Origin: CAVVAL01 sp963742725
GTDB lineage: Bacteria; Actinomycetota; Actinomycetes; Mycobacteriales; Cryptosporangiaceae
Length of the DNA: 64,000 nucleotides
Reading direction: 5' to 3'
NCBI GenBank assembly: GCA_963742725.1
Contig: CAVUMX010000003.1
Location: 62,001-126,000 of the forward strand
Part shown: positions 54,301 to 60,782 of the stretch, piece by piece
How positions within the stretch are numbered: position 1 is the first letter of the stretch
Layout of the letters: every line of letters starts with the position of its first letter
Made by a program: the position numbers and the translations under genes
The notes under the pieces: model-generated
Databases searched by the model: none
What the model was told of the DNA's origin: nothing
The model's input: the letters and a program-made list of their open reading frames with translations, nothing else

Positions 54301-55058
54301 GCATCTGGCCAACAGACCGGGAAAGCTCCGGCACACTGTGGAAGAGCACCGAGAGTCGCCTGTTCACCGTCGCGTTCAGTCCGGACGGGCGCAGCGTCGC
54401 CGCGGGCGGTGACGATGGGGTGGTCCGGATCTGGCCGGTGAACGAGCCACGTAAGGCCATCGAGCTGAACGGACACCACGGCTGGATCTACTCCGTCGCG
54501 TTCAGCCCGGACGGCAGCCGGCTGGCCGCCGCCGCCGAAGACGGCAGCGTCCAAGTCTGGCCTCTGGAGGCGCGAGGAAGACCGGTTCTGCTCACTGGTC
54601 ACAAAGGCCTCATCTACAACCTCGTGATCAGTCCGGACGGGCAGCACGTCGCTAGTGCGGGGTTCGACGGCACGGTACGAATCCGGCGGATGGATGGCCG
54701 TGGCGAGGCCGTCGTGCTGCGCGGCCACCAAGCCGGCCGCGTTCTGAGCGTCGCGTTCAGCCCGGACGGAAAGCTGCTTGCCAGCGCAGGCAACGACCAC
54801 ACCGTCCGGATCTGGGAGTGGGCCGTGTCCGGCGTCGATCCGCTCGTGTTCCGAGGCTTCGAGTCCTCGGTCGAAACGGTGGCGTTCAGCCCGGACGGCC
54901 GCTCCCTCGCAAGTTCACGCGGCGACGGATCCGTGCTCGTATGGCAGTGCGACGTATGCGGACCGGTTCGCCAGGTGTTGGCCCTCGCCGACCAACGCGT
55001 TACCCGAGTGCTGACCGCGGTAGAGCGCGCCCAGTTCCTACACGAAGAGGAACCGTGA
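51309..55058 (+). CDS. HTH / nSTAND NTPase / WD40-repeat protein, 1249 aa
   Basis: Domains in order: an XRE-like helix-turn-helix (about 15-80, ELRELRRTAGGLPYRVLAKR), a STAND NTPase (about 115-520, YLGLTTFQSTDAERFFGRE, P-loop FGASGSGKSSVLRAGL, Walker B VLVVVDQFEELF), a transmembrane-like segment near 545-570 (VTVTGLVAGIVAISLLAVVA), and about 14 WD40 repeats from about 640 to the end, many with FSPDGxxxAS and DGTVRIWP. Such STAND proteins act as ligand-triggered signalling or defence switches; this one has no effector enzyme, so the HTH may be the output. AGGAGGTGAC precedes ATG 51309, and a dyad lies just upstream. Confidence 0.9.
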   Translation: MGRPERPLDPSAGPVHRFAGELRELRRTAGGLPYRVLAKRANFSPTALSEAAGGETVPSLTVTLAYVAACGGDLVEWEARWRGLVAELAQAGAAAAVGANAAEPAGVVPPYLGLTTFQSTDAERFFGREALVKELVDRLSSERFLAVFGASGSGKSSVLRAGLLPAIARDERNTDESWSCVLLTPGERPLEELALAAAGRLNLSASALLRDLRDDPRGLPLAIRQTSAERARVLVVVDQFEELFTLCHDDTERARFIGALLGVVEDGKCRGAVVIGMRADFYARCADHPALVAALRDRQVLIGAMAEPELRAAITEPAAGAGQVVEPALVTAILDDVRGEPGSLPLVSHALLETWKRRRGRTLTLADYHDAGGVRGAIAQTADGLYGTLDAHQQNIVQQIFLRLTAPGEGTEDTRRRARRAELLDTPDAQDVSFVLARLADARLVTLDEDTVNVTHESLIRGWPRLQAWINEDRDLLRAHRRLTEAAVDWANHAREPALLYRGTRLDSWRDRSHDRLNLHEREYLAASLRYAERERRRRRRRIQVTVTGLVAGIVAISLLAVVAGVAAGRAVDQQRLSASRQLAADSARVLPVDPELSLLLARRAYEVDPNHDAQTAIRQAANDSRIRVTLVGHQGETTDVATSPDGTRIVTCGQDGTVRIWPADGGKPAILRGHKAGVRGVAASPDGRLAASGGKDNTVRLWSLADNRTVRVMTGHIRQIDRVTFSPDGRMLASASVDNTVRIWPVTGNGAPTVLGTATTDDTHRLREVAFSPDGALLATSYGDGMIKVWDWAAKEVRHSWRGDKDTVEALAYSRNGKYIVSGGYDGLVKVWSPNGAGQPITMPGHDGSVEGLAVSPDSTQVASVGGDGTVRIWPASGVGDRQVLAGHQGPTWSVKFSPDGRRVVTSSNDGTARVWQVDSGQPTALTGSPRFGTSAIFSPDGKSVASAGDDGAVRIQPATGGTAPLVLHGNQKTVWALAYSRDGKQVAAAGDEGTVRIWPTDRESSGTLWKSTESRLFTVAFSPDGRSVAAGGDDGVVRIWPVNEPRKAIELNGHHGWIYSVAFSPDGSRLAAAAEDGSVQVWPLEARGRPVLLTGHKGLIYNLVISPDGQHVASAGFDGTVRIRRMDGRGEAVVLRGHQAGRVLSVAFSPDGKLLASAGNDHTVRIWEWAVSGVDPLVFRGFESSVETVAFSPDGRSLASSRGDGSVLVWQCDVCGPVRQVLALADQRVTRVLTAVERAQFLHEEEP

Positions 55059-55192
55059 CCCGACCGCCAACCGCATCACACGGACGCCGACAGCTCGCCG
55101 TACCAGGCCAATTCGGCGGCACCTTCGGCTCCGGACTGCACCGGAGGATCGCGGGCGCGATCACCGTCCTGGCAACCGAAACAGCTTCGTAG
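55055..55192 (+). CDS. possible 45-aa protein overlapping the WD40 gene end
   Basis: GTG 55055 overlaps the upstream stop (GTGA) and opens a 45-codon frame (TRPPTASHGRRQLAVPG...ITVLATETAS). The overlap suggests coupling, but composition and lack of a family make it doubtful. Confidence 0.25.
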   Translation: MTRPPTASHGRRQLAVPGQFGGTFGSGLHRRIAGAITVLATETAS

Positions 55193-55201
55193 ACTGAGCG
55201 G

Positions 55202-55327
55202 GTGCGCAAATCGACGGCCGCGGCCGGTACCTCGCTCTTCTTCGCGGTGGCGCCGGGTGCCGTCGCGGGCGTGCTGCTGCCGTGGCTGATCGGCTGGGAC
55301 GCCGCGAACCCCGAACCGATGGATTAA
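55202..55327 (+). pseudogene. N-terminal fragment of an ICMT/PEMT-like methyltransferase
   Basis: GTG 55202 starts RKSTAAAGTSLFFAVAPGAV, AGVLLPWLIGW, which matches the first membrane segment of actinobacterial isoprenylcysteine-methyltransferase-like proteins. After GW the sequence is unrelated and ends at TAA 55325-55327. The catalytic C-terminal part is missing. The break lies next to tRNA-Lys-like sequence on the minus strand. Confidence 0.45.
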
Positions 55328-55579
55328 AGTCCGACGGTTTCGGCTGACCTCTATGGACTGCGGACTCTGCCGCTAAGTGCCGATGAGTGCCACGTAGTTC
55401 GGTAGCGTACGCGCAGGTCCGGTGATCGTCTACCGCGAGCTGGTCGAGATTCGAGGCTCCCTACGCTGCTGGCGCGCCGAACGTGCCGGGAAATCCCGCG
55501 CGCTAGGGAACGTTCGAGCACCCAGCGAGCACCCACCGGCCGCCAGGTCGGGCCCACCTAGAGGGCTTCTGCCGAGCTG

Positions 55580-55754
55580 GTCACTCGTGGACGCCGCTTG
55601 ACTCCAGCGTCTCCTGCCACGCATGTAGGTCACGACGCCGCACCCTCAGCGCCCCGTTTGGCATCCGCAGCACCCGTGGGCCACGGCCGCCTTACCGCCA
55701 GTAGTAGACCGTTGACCTCGGAACCTTCAGCAGTGTTGCGATCTCGGTGGAGAC
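55580..55754 (-). pseudogene. excisionase-type HTH remnant split by TAA
   Basis: The minus-strand frame reads STEIATLLKVPRSTVYYWR, TAA (55692-55694), then GPRVLRMPNGALRVRRRDLH, AWQETLESSGVHE and TGA (55580-55582). Ignoring the TAA this is a typical MerR/AlpA-like excisionase: helix-turn-helix, wing, C-terminal helix. The N-terminus is fused to the DUF6069 protein. It is the remains of an integrative element's xis gene. Confidence 0.65.
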
Positions 55755-56096
55755 GGCCGCGTCAGCGAGCACATCCGGGACCAGCGACAACACGGTGAGC
55801 ACGACGGTGGTGCGGACGAACGCGGTGCGCGGCCGGCGGGCGAAGCGGTTCAGGACCAGGGTCAGCGCCAGGCCGACCACGGAGAAGAACGCGGTCAGTA
55901 CAGCGAACCCGGTGGCCGGGATGGGTGCGCCGGCGACATCCAGGCTGATTCCGGCGACGTCACCGACCGCGGCGACCGTCGCGGTCGCGACAGGGGCGAC
56001 CGCCGTGGCGATCAACCCGTCACGGAGCAGGGGCTTGACGGCAGCCTTGGTGACCTTGGTGGTAGTCGTGGCAGGGGTGGTGGCGGTGACGGACAT
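55692..56096 (-). CDS. DUF6069-like membrane protein with excisionase-derived tail
   Basis: A 134-residue protein with three or four hydrophobic segments (GLIATAVAPVATATVAAVGD, FAVLTAFFSVVGLALTLVLN, RTTVVLTVLSLVPDVL), matching the DUF6069 pattern including ARRPRTAF before the third segment. The normal last segment of the family is replaced after LADA by 20 residues of an excisionase helix-turn-helix (VSTEIATLLKVPRSTVYYWR), ended by TAA. ATG 56096 follows GGAGG. It probably arose by a deletion joining two genes, and may not fold. Confidence 0.55.
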   Translation of the reverse strand: MSVTATTPATTTTKVTKAAVKPLLRDGLIATAVAPVATATVAAVGDVAGISLDVAGAPIPATGFAVLTAFFSVVGLALTLVLNRFARRPRTAFVRTTVVLTVLSLVPDVLADAAVSTEIATLLKVPRSTVYYWR

Positions 56097-56410
56097 CGTG
56101 GGCCTCCGGTGCGTGGCGGCCGGCTCCCTTGCCGGCATCTCACACAGACGACGGACGGGATCGACCCGAATCGACAACCACCGCGAAAAAATGCTCAGAG
56201 GCCGTTCTCGCCCGGCCCTTGCCGGCCGACTCGGCGACGCCGTGGCGGGCATGCGCCGACTGGGTCGAAAGCGCCGTGACGACCCGATGAAGTCGGTGGG
56301 CAGCGTCCATTGGCGCTCTGGGTTGGGCTGCTACCCGACGTCGCGCGTATGTGCACGAACGACGTGTCCGGCTGGTGCGTTCGCGCGGCGGGTCGTCGCG
56401 GTTCAGGCGT
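56097..56410. other. intergenic, no gene recognised
   Basis: About 310 bp between the DUF6069-like gene start and the dehydrogenase stop. No motif-bearing frame and no clear hairpin. Confidence 0.4.
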
Positions 56411-57490
56411 TCACCGGCCGAGGGCAGCCGGGTGGCCGTGCCGCATCCGTTGTTCGGCCCGGTACCGAGCCGCGGCGGCCGGGGTCGAGGTCGCGGCGCG
56501 GGCGGTGCGCAGGATGTCGGTGAGGGTGTCGGCGATTCCGCGTACACGGGTGGTGGCTTGTGCCGACGTCTCGTGGTGCAGTTCGACGGCGGTGGCGTGG
56601 ATGATGCCACCGGCGCTGACGACGATGTCCGGTGCCCAGAGGATGCCCCGCTCGTGCAGCAGGTCGGCGGTGGTGGGGGCGTCGAGTTGGTTGTTGGCCG
56701 GTCCGGCGATCGCGGCGCAGCGCAGCGTCGGCACCGACGGCGGGGTGAGCACGCCGCCGAGGGCTGCCGGGACCAGGACGTCCACGTCGGCCGTCAGGCA
56801 GTCCGGCGGGCTGGTCCAGGTGGCACCGTACCTGTCGGCGAGTGCTCGCTTGTCCTCGTCGACATCGCTGACCACCAGCGTGGCGCCGGTGTCGGCGAGC
56901 ATGCGAACGACGTGACCGCCGACGCGGCCGAGCCCGAGGACGGCGAAGCTGCGCCGGGACAGTTCGGCCGAGCCGAACCGCTCCGAACACAGGGCGCGCA
57001 GGGCGGCCAGGACGCCCACGGCGGTGTGCTGCGAAGAGTCGCCGCTGCCGCCGGACTGCACCGGTCGGCAGAACGTGTGCGGAGTGCGTTCGGCGATCGT
57101 GGTCATGTCGTCCGGGCTGGTGCCGACGTCGGGACCGGTGGCGTAGGTGCCGTCCAACGCGGCGATCACGTCGCCCACGTCGTGCAGCAGGCTCCGGCGG
57201 GCGGCCGGGTCGAGGACGCGGCCGGGCGGCAGCGCGACGACGGTCTTGCCACCGCCGTTGGACAGCCCGGCCAGCGCGCACTTGTCGGACATCGCCGCGG
57301 AGAGCCGCAGCGCGTCGGTGAGGCCGTCGCGCCAGTCCGGGTAGTGGGCCAATCGGCAGCCGCCGATGGCCTGGCCAAGCGCGGTGGAGTGGACCGCGAC
57401 GATGATCGGCAGCCCGGACCGAGTGCCCTGTTGCATGACGACGCGTTCGTGGACCGATTCACTGGCGATGTCGGGGGTGGTGGGGAACAT
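56411..57490 (-). CDS. Leu/Glu/Val/Phe-type amino acid dehydrogenase
   Basis: A 359-residue NAD-dependent dehydrogenase. The N-terminal domain has HSTALGQAIGGCRLAHYPDW, DALRLSAAMSDKCALAGLSN and GGGKTVVALP with the substrate lysines (SDKCALAGL and GGGK). YATGPDVGTSPDDM carries the catalytic aspartate. The Rossmann domain has FAVLGLGRVGGHVVRMLADT and GPANNQLD. These fit the valine/leucine dehydrogenase group, which deaminates branched-chain amino acids. It is divergent from an Lrp regulator; AGGAG precedes ATG 57490. It likely feeds branched-chain precursors and is Lrp-controlled. Confidence 0.88.
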   Translation of the reverse strand: MFPTTPDIASESVHERVVMQQGTRSGLPIIVAVHSTALGQAIGGCRLAHYPDWRDGLTDALRLSAAMSDKCALAGLSNGGGKTVVALPPGRVLDPAARRSLLHDVGDVIAALDGTYATGPDVGTSPDDMTTIAERTPHTFCRPVQSGGSGDSSQHTAVGVLAALRALCSERFGSAELSRRSFAVLGLGRVGGHVVRMLADTGATLVVSDVDEDKRALADRYGATWTSPPDCLTADVDVLVPAALGGVLTPPSVPTLRCAAIAGPANNQLDAPTTADLLHERGILWAPDIVVSAGGIIHATAVELHHETSAQATTRVRGIADTLTDILRTARAATSTPAAAARYRAEQRMRHGHPAALGR

Positions 57491-57589
57491 GGCGACTCCT
57501 GTCGTTCGGTCGGTCTGATCGGCTCGACAGTAGCCAGGCGGAAGGTGCTGACCGCTCCGTACCGAATGATGTTCACCGCACCTGGCAGA

Positions 57590-58057
57590 ATGCCGGTCGT
57601 GGATGAACTTGATTCGGCGATCATCGGGCACTTGCAGACACATGCGCGGCAGACCAATCGCGAACTGGCTCGCGCGGTCGGCATCGCGCCTTCGACCTGC
57701 CTGGAACGTGTCCGGGCGCTGCGGGATCGCGGCGTGATCACCGGCTACCACGCCGAGATCAGCCTCGCCGCGCTCAACCGCGGCGTCCAGGCGCTGTTGC
57801 ACGTGCAGGTCCGGCCGCTCAGCCGCACCGTGATCGAGGGCTTCAAGGCGTATGCGATGGCGCTGCCGGAGGTGCTGTCGGTGTTCGTCGTGGCCGGCGG
57901 CGACGACTTCCTCGTCCATGTCGCCGTGCCCAGCGTGGACAGCCTGCACGCGTTTCTCATGGACAAGTTCAGCGGACGCCGCGAGATCGTCGGGTTCCGC
58001 AGCTCCGTGATCTACCAGCACGCCCGCAAGCCGGTCATCGAGCCCCTCGACCCGTAA
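57590..58057 (+). CDS. Lrp/AsnC-family transcriptional regulator
   Basis: A 155-residue regulator with the AsnC helix-turn-helix (ELDSAIIGHLQTHARQTNRE, IAPSTCLERVRALRDRGVIT) and the RAM ligand domain (ALLHVQVRPLSRTVIEGFKA, ALPEVLSVFVVAGGDDFLVH). ATG 57590 (MPVVDELD) gives the usual start; ATG 57569 in the same frame would add seven residues. It is divergent from the amino acid dehydrogenase with about 100 bp between, the usual layout for an Lrp regulator that responds to the amino acid. Confidence 0.88.
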   Translation: MPVVDELDSAIIGHLQTHARQTNRELARAVGIAPSTCLERVRALRDRGVITGYHAEISLAALNRGVQALLHVQVRPLSRTVIEGFKAYAMALPEVLSVFVVAGGDDFLVHVAVPSVDSLHAFLMDKFSGRREIVGFRSSVIYQHARKPVIEPLDP

Positions 58058-58089
58058 CACCGGCCCGCGGCAGATGTCACAGTGGATCC

Positions 58090-58230
58090 GTGCGGGCCCG
58101 AGAAGAGCCCGAGAGTTCCGACAACCGACGACACAACACGACACCAGACGGCGCCTGCGACGGCCGGGACTACCGCCAGCTCCGGCGCTTCGCCCGGCGC
58201 TGGCCGCAGGCGACCTGGGCGATCGAGGGA
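58090..58230 (+). pseudogene. IS110-family transposase fragment joined to the 287-bp repeat
   Basis: The frame reads CDGRDYRQLRRFARRWPQAT, WAIEGA, characteristic of the N-terminal RuvC-like domain of IS110 transposases (DGYRxLxxFARRWPxxxWAIEG). At 58231 it switches abruptly to the 287-bp copy of the SARP gene. The catalytic serine domain is absent. Confidence 0.65.
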
Positions 58231-58517
58231 GCCGTACACGTCGCGCATTCCCTGCGCGAGGAGTTCCCCGACGGCCAGTGGTACGTGCGTCTGCGCGGAC
58301 AGCACGAGCACGCAGGCGACCCGACGGAGGTGCTGGCCGAACTGCTCACCTACGCCGGCGTCCGCGGGTCGGCAGTGCCCGCCGGCCAGGAAGCGCGCGC
58401 CACGGCTTTCCGGGCCGCGCTGTCGGGACGCCGCGTGCTTCTCGTCCTGGACGACGCCGAGTCCGCCGCGCAGGTCGAACCGCTCCTGCCGGGCGGGGCG
58501 CCGTGCGCGGTCCTCGT
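58231..58517 (+). repeat. exact 287-bp direct repeat, copy 2
   Basis: Identical at every position to 43871-44157, 14,360 bp away in the same orientation. It is in frame with the preceding IS110 fragment, and the combined frame runs to 58683, but the product is not a known protein. Confidence 0.97.
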
Positions 58518-58694
58518 TGACACACGGTTGACCACGGCGCCCGCCGTGGGCAGCTGCGGCCCGTTCCCGGAGCCAAGCTCACACCGATCCCGGTACTCGG
58601 CAAGCGCCGATGAGGAGAAATCGTGGTGTGCCATCAACCGGCGAGTGCGTACCCTATTGGCCGGTCGCGACAATGGGTGCTGAGGTGGCGAGTG

Positions 58695-59076
58695 ATGGCG
58701 CGAAGAACTCCGCAGGAGAAGAAGGCACTCAGCTACGTCAAGGACCGGCGCAACGACTACGGCGAGAACGACAAGAGCTCCCGCAAGAACATCCGACGGG
58801 AACAAGCGCACGCCTCACCGCGCTGATCGGCGGCGCGAGCAACAGGTTCCCTCCACCGCAGCTGGTTCCGGCGTCGCCATCGACGTGGCTGAGCAGGCTG
58901 AGGCCAGACTGCTGGTCAAGAAGTCCATGTGGATGACGAAGCGGTGGCGGAAGTGGCGTGACGCCACCCTGGCTGCGGTCGTCGAGTACAAGCTGCGGCG
59001 CCGGGCAGCCACCGGCATGGAGGATCCGGTCGCTGTAGAAGCGCGCATCGAGCGCATCCGACGCCGAATCGGATGA
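58695..59076 (+). pseudogene. conserved actinobacterial hypothetical protein, frameshifted
   Basis: ATG 58695 opens ARRTPQEKKALSYVKDRRND, YGENDKSSRKNI, a well-conserved start of an uncharacterised actinobacterial protein. One extra base near 58797 ends this frame at 58826. Shifting by one gives GNKRTPHRADRRREQQ, DVAEQAEARLLVKKSMWMTK, RWRKWRDATLAAVVEYKLRR and TGA at 59074-59076, the expected continuation. The two halves form one basic protein of about 126 residues. Confidence 0.6.
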
Positions 59077-59319
59077 CCAGCGGCGGCCTCCACTCTCACC
59101 GCTGGTACCGCACCCCGTGGCCGGAGGACTGCTCAACACTGCCTCACGACACAGGCTGGCTGAGCAAGACCAACCCGGCACGGGCGCGAGGATCCGGCGC
59201 CGGGACCTCTGACCACGCAGCTCAACGGCACGAGGCCACCCCCGGCCGGCGTTCGAGCGGCCCTGCCAGGCCCGCTGACTCCCTGGCCAGCATGGGGAAA
59301 CACGGCGGATCAACAACAG

Positions 59320-59928
59320 CTAACGGCCGGCGAAGGCCCGCGTGAGTGTCCGCGTCTGCGGCGCGAACAGCGTGGTGGCGATTCCCGCAGCGAACGCGGC
59401 AAGCGCGAGGGCCAGCGCGACGGGGTCGGTGGGTTGGGCGATTGGCCATGCCCAGATCGCCGCCTCCTGGCCGAGGCTGCGTCCGAAGAGGGCGGCGGTC
59501 ACGGCGTGCGCGGCCGGCAGGACGGTCGAGGCGTGGCCGCCGAGAAGGTAGCGGCCCGCGAGGCCGAGGCCGCAGTAGCCGGCGTAGTTGCGGGCGCACG
59601 CGGTGGCCAGGTGTGAACCGTCCGCCAACTGGATCACAACCGCGGCGGCAACGCACAGAGCCGAGGTCCCGACGATGAGGGCCAGGTCGAGCCAGTATGT
59701 GGGCCGCGAGGCAGTCAGTTCGTCTATGGGGGTGTTGGCAAGCCCGGCGAAGACGACGGCGACAAGTGCAAGCGGCAGGAACAGCGTGATGGGAACGCCG
59801 AGGTGTCCGCCCGCGGCGAGGTTGGGGATGGGCAGATTGACGTCGGCCCAGAGCGCCGTCACCACAGCGGTGGCCACGGTCGCCAACACGATCCGAGTCA
59901 GCCCGTGGCTCGTCGCCCACCAGATCAT
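59320..59928 (-). CDS. polytopic membrane protein, paralogue of 5050-5661
   Basis: A 202-residue protein closely similar throughout to the one at 5050-5661 (shared: TALWADVNLPIPNLA, GGHLGVPITLFLPLALVAVV, CARNYAGYCGLGLAGRYLLG, IWAWPIAQPTDPVALALALA). It is intact and starts in an ATGA overlap with the upstream pseudogene, the same coupling as in the first operon. Its own ATPase gene is missing here, so it may be non-functional or use the first operon's ATPase. Confidence 0.75.
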   Translation of the reverse strand: MIWWATSHGLTRIVLATVATAVVTALWADVNLPIPNLAAGGHLGVPITLFLPLALVAVVFAGLANTPIDELTASRPTYWLDLALIVGTSALCVAAAVVIQLADGSHLATACARNYAGYCGLGLAGRYLLGGHASTVLPAAHAVTAALFGRSLGQEAAIWAWPIAQPTDPVALALALAAFAAGIATTLFAPQTRTLTRAFAGR

Positions 59929-60540
59929 CGGAGGCCCACGGGAGGCTGAGTGCAGCTGGTGAGAGCCGTCAGGTTCCGTTCGTACCAGTCACGTTGCTTG
60001 TCCGGTGGGTGGGTGGCAACCGCCGCTGCGGCCCGACCAACGTCAGGCCCGAATCGCGCGGTGACTTCCTCGGTGGTGAGGCCGGCCTTGAGGGTGAGCC
60101 ACGCCGCAACAACCGGGCGGCGGCGCCGCCGGGCCAGGGCCCCGCTCGGCGCACCCCGGCGTGTCCGGCAGGAGCCCGCTGGCCAGTGACGCCACGACGT
60201 CCTGCCGGGTGCGTCGGCCGAGGTGGTGAACTGCCACGATGAACGGTCCGTCGGCCGCCATTCCACCAGGCGTTCCGGGCGGGCGAACCCGACGGTGGCG
60301 AGGTTCTCCACGGCGGGCAGCAGGTGGCGAGCTGCCGTCGGGAGCGCCTTGGCGTGCTCCGGCCAACCACACACCGCAGTCCCTGACTTCTGCACGCACG
60401 GACCGGCGGCTGAGCGACTCTGGACCGGATACGGGCCAAGGTCCTTCACACCGCTGTGCGCGACGACGACCGCGACGACGATGACCGCGGCGGCCGCTGG
60501 CGCACCGAGCCACCACCGGCGCCCGGCGAGCTACCTGCAT
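59925..60540 (-). pseudogene. partial, frameshifted copy of the 3806-5053 membrane protein
   Basis: From about 60535 the minus strand matches residue 215 onward of the first membrane protein: RRWWLGAP, HSGVKDLGPYPVQSRSAAGP, CVQKSGTAVCGWPEHAKALP, VEWRPTDRSSWQFTTSADA. It then shifts frame through APGRTSWRHWPAG and back at VVAAWLTLKAGLTTEEVTAR. The N-terminal membrane part is missing, and another shift lies near 60525. It is a decayed, truncated duplicate. Confidence 0.85.
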
Positions 60541-60782
60541 CGAGTGTCGACGAGGTTGGCAACCAGGCCCCTCCGTCGCCGACCCTCACTCAGCGGGTCA
60601 CGCCGGAACACTAGATCCACAGTCCCGCCTCAGCGCGCGAGCACGGTAAAGGGCGTCGTCACCGGCGGCGCAGGAACCGGCAAGATCTGCGACGGAACGA
60701 TCCGCTTCGCGCCGGTTACGCGGGAGCGGTCCGGCCGCGGCAGAGGGGACGACCGCAACCGGACCGCCGCTGCGGCGATGAA
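60541..60782. other. junction between duplicated segment and cellulase gene
   Basis: No gene recognised. The cellulase stop is at 60783. No clear terminator hairpin was found. Confidence 0.4.

Noticed and set aside
51659..54802. Several minus-strand frames opposite the STAND/WD40 gene
   Set aside because: They mirror the WD40 repeats in antisense and have no independent motifs.
53160..55000. Regular short repeats at DNA level suggestive of an array
   Set aside because: They are the coding repeats of the WD40 propeller (GSPDG..., TVRIWP), with variable length and no constant spacer; not a CRISPR array.
58012..58311. Minus-strand frame over the start of the 287-bp repeat
   Set aside because: The same antisense words appear opposite the SARP gene because the DNA is identical; no independent evidence of coding.
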